A stretch of 64,000 nt of DNA, taken from the NCBI GenBank assembly GCA_019044685.2, contig JAGTXX020000016.1, positions 186,001-250,000 on the forward strand. The letters run 5' to 3'. Numbering within the stretch: position 1 is the stretch's first letter; every line of letters begins with the position of its first letter. Positions 53,221-64,000 of this stretch are shown here, in pieces. The notes below the pieces were generated by a model, which searched no databases, was not told the DNA's origin, and worked only from the letters and a program-made list of their open reading frames with translations. The stretch is from Nannochloris sp. 'desiccata'. Its lineage: Eukaryota; Chlorophyta; Trebouxiophyceae; Chlorellales; Chlorellaceae. A program made the translations under genes and the position numbers.

Positions 53221-56200
53221 TGAACTGGGTAAAATAACGTCGCCAACACGGACACATGGGAACCCTTCATAGACGTTGCCGCTGCTGTGACGGTGAAGTG
53301 AAGAGCTGCGGCGAAGAAGGCATTAGAAAGACTTGAAGGTAAGCGATCAATGGTGGATAAGGTAGTAAGCTGAGCACCTTCTGCGGGAGTAGGAGTAGAA
53401 GATATTGAAAAACTGCCACTGCCAATGCCGGACTTGGTCCGCCTAGGTGGAGTACGTGGATCAGGACCACCTTCGTTCATAACTCCTACATCAGATCCTA
53501 CTATTCCACTTTCTTGTCCAGCATCCGCAGCGCTGCTAGATCCAGCGGCAGCAAATCTCGCAGGGCCAGTTGTAGCCCCCTGCTGTTGTTGCTGCAAGCG
53601 CTCTAAATTTTTCAAATGCCGTCTTCCAGCTAGATGCTCTTTTAGATGTCCTTCTGAAGTGGTGACTATACCACACGTAGGGCAAATTAATCTATCTGTG
53701 GGTACTGGAGCATTATTTATAATGCCATCATTACCGCTATTTCCTCCGGGGAAGGTTCCCCCACCGGCACCGCCGCCAGGGCGGCGGGTAGGACTAATAG
53801 ACCTAGCTGCTGCGTCTACAAATGGAGAAGGAGGCATCGTACCAGGTGCAGGACTAGAAACAAAGAGACACTGTTGCTGCATCTTCTCTGAAAGATCAGC
53901 GACAGCAGCTGTGGCTGCTTGTTGACTTTGGACCAACAAGGCTCTCGTTTGCCAATATGCTGCAACCAACCCGCATTCTACCAAAGCACGTAATGCTATC
54001 TCGGCAGCTGCATCTCTGGCTTCAGCTTCAGATTCTTCAAAAGGACCTTGAAAGGCGATCTCTTCAGATCCAAATGCGACAGGCAAAGCGTAATTCCCGG
54101 GAGCAAGCAGCTCCTCGGGCAGTACCACCACCGCTTGATACATCGCCTTTTTCTTCTCACTATGAAGAGCGTTGGTAGTATCTTTTACGATGTGAAACTG
54201 AGGAGGCGTTCCACACAGCCCCAAACACAAAGTGTGCAACACCGCGGCAGGTGGTGGTACGGACATATTCTCCCAGGTACCTCGAATAGGGTTTGTCATC
54301 ATCATTTGACCCAGGTAGCCTTCAAAAGAGGCATCCCCGGCTTGTACTAACTGCATTGCAGCTAGTAGTAACTGATCAGCACGACAGACTTCAAGCCAGG
54401 CAGCTGTTTGTGCGCTTGTCGCGAGAACATGACATTCTGGACCGGGGAGTTGATTGCTTTCGGTAGGGTTTGTGTTTACAGTACCGACAGCACTTGTACT
54501 GCAAAAGACACCCAGAGCGGAGGACTCAAAATCGAATCCTGCTGCGTGGAGGACATCTGACGCACTAAACCAAACAGCTTCGTTGCATTGAGAGATGAAT
54601 TTACGGCCTTGGGTAGAGGTGGCTTCATCAGCGGTGAGTAACGAGATGGCTAAATGAATTTCATCATCTGCTCCTCCGATACTGGACTTGAGATTCTCGT
54701 CCCCTGTTTTTTCTTTTTGCACCACAATGGCTGTATCTCCCTTCCAATGAGACACAGTAATTCCATGTAATTCAGGAGCTGACTCGATTGCTAATTTCAC
54801 TGCATTTTCTGATTGTTTATTACCAACAACTACAGCCACACGAGCAGCGGGAGCTGCCACAGACTCATCACCGCTCACACCATCACCACCGACTCTAGGA
54901 TTCAAATAACCACGAAACAGCCCTTCAGCTTCATTATGACGTAATACTTCTTCTAATATATCTAGTAGACTCCCCATTCGGCTCCCCATCATGGTAGCCA
55001 GCTCTTTTCTACCGCCATTTAATGACAGCCATTGAAGTAAAGGCGACGTCGGTAACACAAAAAGCAATTTTGATAATAATTGTTCATCAACTGAAGAGTC
55101 AGAAGACCCTCTCTGTTTACTAATACCAGCAGGACAAGTATCACCATCACTGGCAGTCGCCTCTCGCTGGTTTTCATCTTTGCTAAATTTCAGAGAAAAA
55201 GCATCAAGGGCGTCTTTAAACTCTTCGAGTGCTGTTAATAATTGAGCTAAACAGGGCCCAACGCCTAATTCCATCCCTGTTTGAATCGCCTCCGCACAGC
55301 GCAGTACGTGATACATCACTGCAACTGCTACATCACTCCGTGGATGCTGTACTTTTTCTTTTTCTTTACAACTACCGATATCATCAGTTTCATCTTTATC
55401 TGCTCCTTCGATGCCAGTAATAGCAGCAGCAGCAGCAGCACCTGGAGCAGGGAGTGCTTCAGAGCAGGTAATAGAATGCCGTACCATCAACTCAATCTGC
55501 CTCCAATCGTGATGAACGGGGTCAAATGCATAAGGCGCTGCATTGGGAGGAGCGACATTACCTGGGGCAGCTGTTTTCTGAGGAGGGGTGTCGTGTTGTG
55601 AAGGGCTGCCGAGAGATGCAGGTGATCCAATGGCAGCAGGGGAAGAAGTTAGACTAACAGGGGAACCACCTCCTGGAGAAAGGGCAAGTTGAGCGGCAAG
55701 GCGAGCGGCATGCGATGGCGGCAATGGCTGTGCTCGTGGACTCTGTTGTGGTGATGATGCAGGAGGGAAATGAATTAATCTCCCAAAATGATTTTGTCCA
55801 AAAGCATGTAAAGTATCCCAAACAAGTAAACTATGAGTTTGCAATGCCTCCCCTAGCTGTCTCTCTAGAGAAGTGAGGTCATATCCATGCATTGCCACGT
55901 GCGCACGGTGGACACGTTGTGCGAGTACTTCGAGTGCAAGGCCTGTGGGGACCAGAACACCTGCTTGGGCGCTGTGGCATAATTTTCGGACGAGTTGTCG
56001 TAACTTGTCAAACGGGCGTTGAAGTTGTTGGAGTTGAGGCAGTACCACACAGAGAATCTGCAGTTAATTGACGTAGTGAACAATATATTGTCATTAGATA
56101 GATAGAAAGAGGGAGAGAGAGAGAGCAGAGGGAGAATAAGTAGACGAAAATCATCAGAGAGAGAAAAGAGAAAGACAGAGAAGCAGCCTGCGTGGAGACC

Positions 56201-56873
56201 CGCTGTCGAAATAAATTAATTTAGTGAGATGTATTTATTCTCCTCTTACCCTTGGTTTATCAGCTCCAGCATCAGCTGCAGGGCCTTTCCAATAATATTC
56301 ACGGACCAGCGTATTCATAGGATGATTACGCACAGCTGAAAACGCATCATGGAGCACTAATAAAGACGCCCATTCTAATTTATAGGTGCCGAGTTTTGCT
56401 AGTCTCATTAAGAGGCCAGCTGTGAAGACGACTACTTTATTCTTCTTAAATTCCTCTTCAAAATCATACAGAAAATCTCCGCCGCAGAAGGCGCCCACTG
56501 GAACACCGAGTGCAGCGCGTAGACGGTCAGCATGAGACAAAGCTTGAGCAGGGCGGACGACACATATAGCAACATGCTTGTCAGGAAATCTTTGTAGCAT
56601 TTGCCTGGCTATTTCATCAACTACAGTACATTCTCCTAATCCGGTGGGTAGAAAAAGGACTTCATTACCCGGAGATCGCATGAAAGAGTCTATTAGTTGA
56701 GTTTGAAAGAGAGGGACTGTTGCGGCGGGTGGACATGAGGACGATGAGGTCGGAGATGACTCAACACGAGAAGTGGGAGAAACATCAGAGGGAGAATTTT
56801 GGGTTGAATTTGAGCCATAGATCGGCTCCAGAGCGTCAACAGCGCGCTGGAGGGGTGCACTAGAACCCGGCAT
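53199..56873 (-). CDS. Dicer-like protein with degenerate helicase and no RNase III domain
   Basis: Exons 56250-56873 (208 residues) and 53199-56057 join in phase 0 across a 192-nt GT-AG intron; 1160 residues before the uncertain 3' end. Residues ~54-210 follow the Dicer/RIG-I-like helicase lobe: FLPTGLGECT where LPTGSGKT is expected (76-83), RPAQALSHADRLRAAL, VVVFTAGLLMRLAKLG, and VLHDAFSAVRNHPMNTLVREYY aligning with IFDECHHAVKNHP..MREFY. Walker A lysine and the DECH box are lost, and motif III (TAS) is replaced across the splice (PR|VILCVVLPQ). A second, eroded lobe is plausible around 540-700. Residues ~793-905 resemble the DUF283/dsRBD-like fold (PFEESEAEARDAAAEIALRAL). A C2H2 finger is at 1000-1024 (CPTCG...HLAGRRH). 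No RNase III or PAZ. ATP hydrolysis is unlikely; a dsRNA-related scaffold is inferred. Confidence 0.7.
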
Positions 56874-58007
56874 TGCTCAGGATCCGTGCCAGAGGCAATC
56901 CTACTCTTAGAGCGAAACTTGAGGAAAATGAACCCAAGCAGACGTATCCAAGGTGTCGTAGGCACCCTACCCTATGTTATATAGCAGTTCAAGCAGCCAA
57001 TGCCTCTTGGCGCAAATTCTGACTAGCACAACTAGTGCATGTGTTTATTATGATCGCAATTTTGTTTATCCCTAAACGCATTCTATATCAAGAGGCCTCC
57101 TAATACATGGAGGTTACGTGTAGATAAATAGATTCTGCTAATCCTGAAGCTATTATACCGTTTGTACAAAGTAAAAAATGGCCGAACACGCTTCAACTTT
57201 GCTGGCTTAATTAAAGTTATAACCGCACAAATTAAAGTTATAACCGGTTGAATTCGTCTGCGACTCTCGAGGCCTTAACAATTCATTAAGGTGTTGCTGG
57301 TACAGTTTTACAACTTGTACTTACCAGGTAATAAACTACACATGGCGGCAATAGATCAAACTCAACTAGGGGTATTGAAAAGAAAAATTTAGGATGAGCA
57401 GTGCAAAGGCTCCAGGACAGGCAGGACAAATATAAATCGGTGCTGCTGCTCACAATAGGAGAAAACACAATAATTTGGTTTGGTTTGGAAAAACAGTTCG
57501 CAGGAATCTGGCATTAAAAAATCGCCCCATCAGTGTATTGTACTATAAGAAAAAAGGATCCCATCATAAAAAGAGCAAGAAAGAAAGAAAGAAAAGAGAT
57601 CAAGAAAACCCTGGCAGCGCTTGGGAAAAAAGAAAGGGAGAAAACAATCTGAAATTTTGGAGAAGAACAGCACGCAGAGGGATGATACATGGAAACTAAG
57701 ATCGTTTCTTATTGAAACATGAGAGGGATCAGATCAGTGAGAATTAGAGGAGGAGGAAAGAGCGAAAAACGTACAGGAAACCCTAAAACATGCCTCCAAA
57801 GGACACAAAAGTAAAAAGCGGAAAAGGGGAAAAAAACAGCATTGATTGAAAAACAGTGTTTCGTCCGTTGAGATAATAATAATTCTAATAATCATATCAT
57901 CATATAAACACAGGGGAAAAAGAATTCTGCTCGGCCCAAGTAAAAACAACAAGAAAAAACCAGTGAGAAAAAGAAAGGAAAATTTGTCATAACAAAAATA
58001 TTATATT
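56874..58007. other. Intergenic region between the Dicer-like gene and the bZIP gene
   Basis: 1134 bp. No gene found. A tandem pair of ~19 nt (aattaaagttataaccg at about 57211 and 57230) is present. The 57475-57700 stretch is A/G-rich and likely 3' untranslated or spacer sequence of the minus-strand bZIP gene. Confidence 0.4.
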
Positions 58008-59696
58008 TTAAAGCAACAGTCCTTGATTGATATCTTCATGGTAGATATTCCCTACAAATGGCGCATCAGGGAAGAAGCTTGGAGGGGGTACAGGCCTGAA
58101 CCGCACTCTGTGAGACACCTGAGAGCCGCCTTGCCTCAGAGGAGATTGAAAATGATGGGAGCGGGCAGAGGTATGGTGAGCATTAGGCGGAGAAGCACGT
58201 CGAGTATGAGTTCCTCCTGCTGCATTTTTGTTTGCTGAACGTGGGTCTACTAGAGGAGAGGCATCAGCAGCAGCAGTAGAGGCTATAGGGATAGATGCAA
58301 CAGGCAAGGGCAAGGGCATTACAGGTGGAGCTGTGAGAGACCCTGCAGTGGCGGCGGGAAGATTGACTTTGAGAGGGAGAGGGAGAGAAAGCTGCCGTTG
58401 CAATATTTGAGGAGGTTTCTGCTGTTTCTGGGGAGGAGCAGAAACGGGAACATTCACTGGTACAGTTATTGGAACTGCTGATGGTGCTGGTACAGCTCCA
58501 GAGGAAGTAGGTATAGAGAGAGTTGTGGTGTTCACCGCCGCCACCGCCGCCGCCTGTGGTGATGGTGATGGTGACGATGCAGCTGCCTCGAAAGCTGCTA
58601 ATTTTTTTCTCAACATATCTACTTCCGCCAGCAACTTGGATTTATCCTTTTCTAACGCTCTGGCATTCTTCAATGCCTCAATTAATTCAGATTCTACCTC
58701 AGTAGCAGCCATTCTGACCTCCATCAGCTCATCCTCCAAGGTGGAAATCTGGGTTGCCTTTCGCTTTCTGGACCGCCTTGCAGATTCTCTGTTGCTTAGA
58801 ATACGGCGAATACGGCGAACCTCTTCAGGAGGTAACGTAGGATCAACTAACGCGTCATATGATTTGCCTTTTAGATGTTTGCCAGGCTGTTTGTTGTTGC
58901 CTCTGCCACCGCCACCACCGTGGCCGCCAAGGCCGTCCAGGCAAGAGCTGGTGGTTCTTTGGAAGCTTTGAGCGCCAGAAGAAGAACGATGCATGCGCCG
59001 TCCATACGCATCAGAGACATCTTCAGTATCAGAAATGTCATCCTCGTTGAAGTCTTCGTCTTCATCCGCGACGGATTGATGGGTGCTGCCTCCGAATTTT
59101 TCTAAAGCTCGCTTGGCTGTCTGACGTTGAGGCCGGCCAGTAGTTTGCTGCTGTTGCTGCTGTCTTTGCATCATCTTTCCTGCAGAAATTATCTGCGCAG
59201 GTCGAACAGCAGCACCACGGCTAGAAGCATCATTACCTCCTGCTCTCAAAATATCTTGATGAGTATCTTCGGAGAAGGAGCCAGTTTGCTCATCGCCAGC
59301 ACTGTTGACTGGACCTTGCCCACGATCCCAATCGGAAACGGGTGCAAAACCAGAGCCTAAAAGTTCAGTAGCCTGGAGCGAAGCAAGAGGGATCTGACTT
59401 TGCAGGAGCTCGCCAGGGAGGGAAAGTGATTGAGGCACTGTTGTAGGCATTGTGGGCCTGAGCAAGGAAATTGGCTGCTCCAGCAAGTGCAACGCAGCAT
59501 CAAGCATGCGCGTCCGACTGTTATCAAGTGTTTCTAATGCTGCTTCGGTCAAGGGGAGCCCTTTCGCTTGGGTTAGAGCGGGTTCGAAGGGGCAGGAGCT
59601 TGGCTCAAGAAGGCTAGGAGCATCTTGGCTCTCGCGCCCACTCCTGAGCAACTGAAGCAGGTCTTCTGCACTCGTAACGTTCTTCATACGTTTCAT
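58008..59696 (-). CDS. bZIP transcription factor
   Basis: Single exon, 562 residues. A canonical plant-type basic region, RRILSNRESARRSRKRK (Asn302 and the Nx7R spacing), is followed by a leucine zipper with Leu-type residues at heptad positions (STLEDELMEV..., ALEKDKSKLLAEVDML) to about 370. Acidic and Ser/Gln-rich sequence flanks the domain (DEDEDFNEDDISDTEDVSD), and the C-terminus is Pro/Val/Ser-rich with HTRR and SPLR motifs. It should bind ACGT-core sites as a dimer in the nucleus. Head to head with the mitochondrial-type RNA polymerase. Confidence 0.93.
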   Translation of the reverse strand: MKRMKNVTSAEDLLQLLRSGRESQDAPSLLEPSSCPFEPALTQAKGLPLTEAALETLDNSRTRMLDAALHLLEQPISLLRPTMPTTVPQSLSLPGELLQSQIPLASLQATELLGSGFAPVSDWDRGQGPVNSAGDEQTGSFSEDTHQDILRAGGNDASSRGAAVRPAQIISAGKMMQRQQQQQQTTGRPQRQTAKRALEKFGGSTHQSVADEDEDFNEDDISDTEDVSDAYGRRMHRSSSGAQSFQRTTSSCLDGLGGHGGGGGRGNNKQPGKHLKGKSYDALVDPTLPPEEVRRIRRILSNRESARRSRKRKATQISTLEDELMEVRMAATEVESELIEALKNARALEKDKSKLLAEVDMLRKKLAAFEAAASSPSPSPQAAAVAAVNTTTLSIPTSSGAVPAPSAVPITVPVNVPVSAPPQKQQKPPQILQRQLSLPLPLKVNLPAATAGSLTAPPVMPLPLPVASIPIASTAAADASPLVDPRSANKNAAGGTHTRRASPPNAHHTSARSHHFQSPLRQGGSQVSHRVRFRPVPPPSFFPDAPFVGNIYHEDINQGLLL

Positions 59697-60136
59697 ACTT
59701 GCTCAAGGTGGCCCACCGTGGTGCAAAGCAGCCAAGTTTGAACCAAACACAAGGTTCAGGTTGAAACCCAGTGTTGCTGGCAAGATGTGCCTCACCTCGC
59801 AAACAGAACCTTTTCGGCTACCCTATAGAAGATGATCTAAAGATCTAAATGAAGTAATGACCCCGCAGAGTGCCCTGGATACGGGAATTTCAAAGGTCGA
59901 AGCGCACTTTTCGGAGAATGAGATATTTACTTTATTATCAGACCCAGGGGAAGGGAGCCTACAAAAAAATTCAAATTGAGGCTAGTTGGAGCTTACCTCG
60001 CATTTAGGTAAATAATTAAAACCATTTGTGGGCGAGGAAGGCCTTAGGACGCTCTTTCGTCACACTCATATTCAAAATGAATCCCAATTCGGATTCATAT
60101 TAGTGTAGCAAATTAATCTTTCGATCGTAATAATAT
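59697..60136. promoter_or_regulatory. Shared promoter region of bZIP and RNA polymerase genes
   Basis: 440 bp between divergent starts. No ACGT-core palindrome that would suggest bZIP autoregulation was noticed. Confidence 0.4.
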
Positions 60137-63100
60137 ATGCTACAGACTACTTTAATGCTATCATCAACAAGCCGAGCTGCACAAGCTCTGCGGCAGCTCC
60201 TCCTAAATGGACATCCCTCGCCTGCAGGAGGATTACCTGGGTATCTTAGAGCCTTTGTTGCGGAGGCTGCGTCATTCCAAAATTCTGCATTTCCAGCAGC
60301 GGAAAGTGCAAATGCCGCATCGGCAGCAGCAGCTGCGTCTGCAGCCATGCATGAGCAACAGCAGCAATTTCAAGACGAAGACGAGCAAGCCAAGCAGGCG
60401 TATGCTAATTTAGTGCAAACAATATTTAGTCAAGCTGTACAACAAGCCCAGGACGGACCTCACACATTTGCTTATGAAGGTCTCCAGGTATTAGAAGAAC
60501 AAGAACGCGCCGCCGAAGCCGCCGCTGATGCCGCCTCTCCCTCTCCTGCTATATTACCTCACATTTCCCGCACATTAACCGCGATGAGATACCACCAACG
60601 CATGATGGATGGCACCCCAAAGGGCCGTAAACTGCAAGAAAACTGGCAAAGACAAATAATCTTAGAAACCCGTGCTGTTGAGGCGGCACTTGCTCGGTAT
60701 CGTAGAGAAGCTGCCTCGATGGTTGAGCGTAACCAAGGAGCCACTTTACCTGCTGCGCGTAAACTATTAGTATCGTGGTTTCAACCTCTCGCCGATGCGA
60801 TCCGTGCTGAACAGCTTAGAGTAGCGAAAGGCGTGTCTGGGGTTGATCGCTGCGTCTATGGTCCTTACTTGATGCGATTAGACCCTGAACAACTGGCAGT
60901 AATAGCCATGCACGCAGCGGTGAATGCATTCATGTCTCCAGAATCTGATGCGGAAGCTATCGGCTCTGCCCCTGGTACAACTCGCATGACCAGACTTGCA
61001 GTGGCGATTGGCTCAGCAGTGCAAGCGCAGCACCATGTGAATAAATTAGAAAAAGTAACGCATCAGCAAAATATGCGTCGCCGCGAAATCAGGCAAGCCT
61101 ACGAAGAAGGAAAGTTACTAAGAAAGAGATATGATGAAGAAGGAGAGCTTGATTCTGAGTCGTGGGCAAAATGGTTTGATATCGGCAAGAGACTAAGAAC
61201 AGGCGGCGAGATGCTGCCATTAGATCATTTAGAATGGTTTTTAGATGATGATTTAGAAGCAAGGCTACGTAAATCTGCACAACAATTTAAAGTACCTGCA
61301 GGAGCTTCTGACAATGAGATGAGGCTAATATTGCAGCGAGCTCGCCGGATGTTGGCAGATTCTTCATCGAGCGGAGAATGGCGTAGTGACATGCAAGCGA
61401 AGGTGGGTGTTATTTTGATAAAGTTGATGATGGATGCATGCAAAATAGACGTAAATCGTGATGGAAGGCTGCAAACTGTCCCTGCGTTTTGGCATGCTTT
61501 AGAGCAAGGTCCAGATTCGAGAGCTCGTGGCATTTGGAAACGCTATGGCATCTTGTATGCAGATGAAGAAGTGATGCGTAGAATAAAACCACATCATATG
61601 GCAGAAGCATTTATGCCACAATTTTTACCTACCGTAGTAACCCCTGTTCCATGGCAAAGGCACAATTTAGGAGGTTACTTGACCTTGCGATCGTCGGTCA
61701 TGAGAATGAGAGGAAGTCATGCTCAGAAGGACAAATTACAAGAAGCTGATAAAGAGATGGTTGAAGGTCGTGGAGAGGGGTTATCTTTAGTCTACGATGC
61801 TTTAAATGCGTTGGGGGAGACTCCTTGGTCTATTAATCAAGATGTTTACAAAGTTGTTGAGGCAGTTTGGGCATGGGGTGGTGGAATTTGTGATGTGCCA
61901 CAGAGGGATAACGTAGATGCACCGAAATTGTTAGAGTATGGGTTTAATATGAAGCGTACTGATGGCGGAAATCTCGCTTTATTCGTAAGTTTTTAAAACT
62001 TCCCCAAAATTGGATCTTATTTTTATTTGCAGTCGTTGTTCTTGGTCAAATCACCAAAAAGAAATAATTTTACTGAACCCATTTTTCTCGCCCTCTTTTT
62101 GTTTCTCTCTACCTAAATCCATGCAGTCCTACCCTCGTAGTGAGGTCAAACAGCGTCAATACGAAGCCTCTCGCGCTCGCAAGAAGAATAACGAACTTCA
62201 CTCCCTTCGCTGCGACATGGAATACAAACTCGCCATTGCTCGAGAATTTTCCCGGGAAGAAAGATTTTACTTTCCACATAACGTTGACTTTCGAGGCCGC
62301 GCCTACCCAATGCACCCACATTTAAACCATTTAGGCTCAGATATGTGCCGTGGACTACTCCAATTTGCTGACGATCGACCTCTAGGCCCAAATGGCCTTC
62401 GATGGCTCTACATACAAGCTGCGAATTTATGGGGTGGAGGGGTTGATAAATTGCCCTTGGAAGGGAGAATTAAGTGGGTAGAAGATAATCTAGGGTTGAT
62501 ATTAGATAATGCGACCGACCCTTTCAGAAAACCACCTGGTAGTGATCCATCGTTCGGCAATTTAAGCAGTGGTAACACTATAAACACCCATCTTGGTGAG
62601 GGTGGTGGGGGTGGAGGTCATAGAGAAGAAGAAGATGGACACGGTGTTGATGACAGAGGCCACGTTTTACTTCAATCTTTATTATCTGAAACGAGTGATC
62701 TATCTACCCCCTATTGGTACCGTGCTGAAGCTCCATTTCAATTCTTAGCTACCTGCTTTGACATTTACAGAGCACTGGCATCTGGTGACCCTCCCTCGTA
62801 CCGCTCCCGCTTGCCGGTACATCAAGATGGCTCGTGCAATGGGTTACAACATTATGCAGCGTTGGGGAGAGATTTGACTGGCGGGTGGGCAGTGAATTTG
62901 TGCCCAGTAGAACGACCGCAAGACGTGTACACGGAAATTTCTAGAATGGTCAAGGAGCAGGTAGATAGAGATGCCGCCGCAGGAGTACCAGAGGCTCAAA
63001 CTTTGTTAGCTTCCACCGCTGTCGACCGTAAATTAGTGAAACAGACAGTTATGACAAGTGTCTATGGTGTCACATTTGTAGGCGCTCGCGCCCAGATCGG

Positions 63101-63719
63101 GTCCAGATTACGTGAACGTGGTTTTGAAGACAACCACGCCATGTACAAAGTCAGTTGTTACTCTGCTCGAGTGACACTGGATTGTTTGCACGAGATGTTT
63201 CAATCTGCAAAGCATATTATGCAATGGTTGTCTGAGTGTGCTAGGTTAATAGCCCGGGAAAATCGATCTGTCGGGTGGACAACTCCCATGGGGCTCCCCG
63301 TCATACAACCATATCGCAAAAAAAGTCAACAACATGTACGAACAGTACTTCAAAGATTAGTACTAGCGAATGATCAAGATGATAAACCAGTGATGAAACA
63401 ACGTCAGCGTACTGCCTTTCCACCGAATTACATCCATTCTATTGATTCCAGCCACATGATGCTGACTGCAATTGCATGTCGGGATGCTGGACTGGATTTC
63501 GCCGGGGTTCATGACTCATTCTGGACGCATGCTGGTACTGTAGAGCAAATGAATCATGTATTACGTGAGAAATTTATTGATTTGCATTCACAACCCTTGT
63601 TGGAGAACTTGTTAGAGGAGCTTGGGAAGGAACATCCAGATATTGTGTTTCCACCGCTGCCGCCTCGAGGGGATTTACATCTGGAAGATATTAAGCTCGC
63701 TAAATATTTCTTTAGTTAG
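60137..63719 (+). CDS. RPOT: Single-subunit phage-type organellar RNA polymerase
   Basis: Two exons: 60137-61984 (616 residues) and 62127-63719, with a 142-nt GT-AG intron in phase 0; 1146 residues. T7-like polymerase that transcribes the mitochondrial (in plants also plastid) genome. The N-terminus (MLQTTLMLSSTSRAAQALRQ) is a transit-peptide candidate. The polymerase core shows FRGRAYPMHPHLNHLGSD, motif A HQDGSCNGLQHYAALG with catalytic Asp850, motif B RKLVKQTVMTSVYG with Lys921 and Tyr929 (8 apart as in T7 Lys631/Tyr639), and motif C HDSFWTHAG with Asp1079. All catalytic residues are intact. A Gly/Glu-rich insert (GGGGGGHREEEDGHG) is unusual. A TGTAA lies 75 bp after the stop. Confidence 0.95.
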
Positions 63720-63945
63720 GTAGAAAGTTTGGTGGTTATATTGTGGGGGGCTGTTTATACATAGTAGATACATAGAATAGTATAAAAGTGATTCTATTGT
63801 AATAAAATACGATATATAATACGTTCTTGTTTGTTTTTAGTAATTTATCACCGATTTCATTTCATTTTTTTTTAATTGTAAAATGCACGCTACCCGCTAC
63901 CATCCTAATCTACTTCTAGTCATATTCATCTCTAATGATACTTCA
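63720..63945. terminator. 3' region of RPOT
   Basis: AT-rich downstream region with TGTAATAAAAT around 63797, a likely polyadenylation signal of green-algal type. Convergent with the partial gene at the window end. Confidence 0.4.
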
Positions 63946-64000
63946 CTAATTAGTCGAATGCTTCTTTTTCTTTTGGGTGAGAGCAGCTAGAGGAGTCCTA
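63946..64000 (-). CDS. Possible C-terminus of a gene running off the window
   Basis: The last 55 bases read on the minus strand as a basic tail (TPLAALTQKKKKHSTN, then stop at 63946-63948). Lysine-rich ends of this type are common in nuclear proteins. Too short to identify; could be chance. Confidence 0.25.
   Translation of the reverse strand, partial: RTPLAALTQKKKKHSTN

Overview
This is nuclear DNA from a eukaryote, most likely a green alga (Chlorophyta). About two thirds of the recognisable protein genes carry short GT-AG introns (roughly 50-200 nt), so prokaryotic operon logic does not apply. A photosynthetic host is indicated by an LPA1-type photosystem II assembly factor whose N-terminus looks like a simple transit peptide. 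A green-lineage host is suggested by a CPSF30 of the plant type (three CCCH fingers, plant-like spacing), a plant-type GIY-YIG module, a plant-like DGAT2, and TGTAA motifs after several stop codons. A CCDC177-like coiled-coil protein hints at flagella. The exact lineage is inference; I cannot name a species.

Layout. 0-2 kb: NTAN1 amidohydrolase and exosome subunit RRP41. 2.9-8.8 kb: two divergent paralogues of a coiled-coil, bZIP-like protein, with a terminal-inverted-repeat element between them. 9.5-14.7 kb: a receptor-like LamG protein and a membrane-anchored PL14-type polysaccharide lyase. 14.9-19.3 kb: a CCDC177-like coiled coil, LPA1 and CPSF30. 19.3-21.7 kb: a gene-poor stretch with a hAT-type MITE (perfect 8-bp target duplication), coding fragments and tRNA-like debris. 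21.7-28.4 kb: DGAT2, eIF2B delta and a divergent ARID-domain protein. 28.5-35.4 kb: a hedgehog-type Hint protein with a broken frame, a decayed ARID-gene fragment, and two tandem secreted pectin-lyase-fold proteins. 35.7-43.3 kb: ATAD3, an unknown protein, an RNF14-like RBR ubiquitin ligase, DPM2 and pyroglutamyl peptidase I. 43.7-51.4 kb: a GIY-YIG/tetraspan fusion, ATG7, and a divergent acyltransferase/2OG-dioxygenase pair. 52-56.9 kb: a Dicer-like protein with ruined helicase motifs and no RNase III domain. 58-63.7 kb: a bZIP factor and the single-subunit mitochondrial-type RNA polymerase.

Most genes are unrelated housekeeping genes. Two themes recur. Extracellular or cell-wall functions (LamG, PL14, Hint, two pectin-lyase-fold proteins) are clustered in 9-35 kb. 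Head-to-head pairs share intergenic promoters (eIF2B delta/ARID, ATAD3/unknown, acyltransferase/dioxygenase, bZIP/RNA polymerase). The most unusual items are the degenerate Dicer-like protein and the GIY-YIG/membrane fusion.
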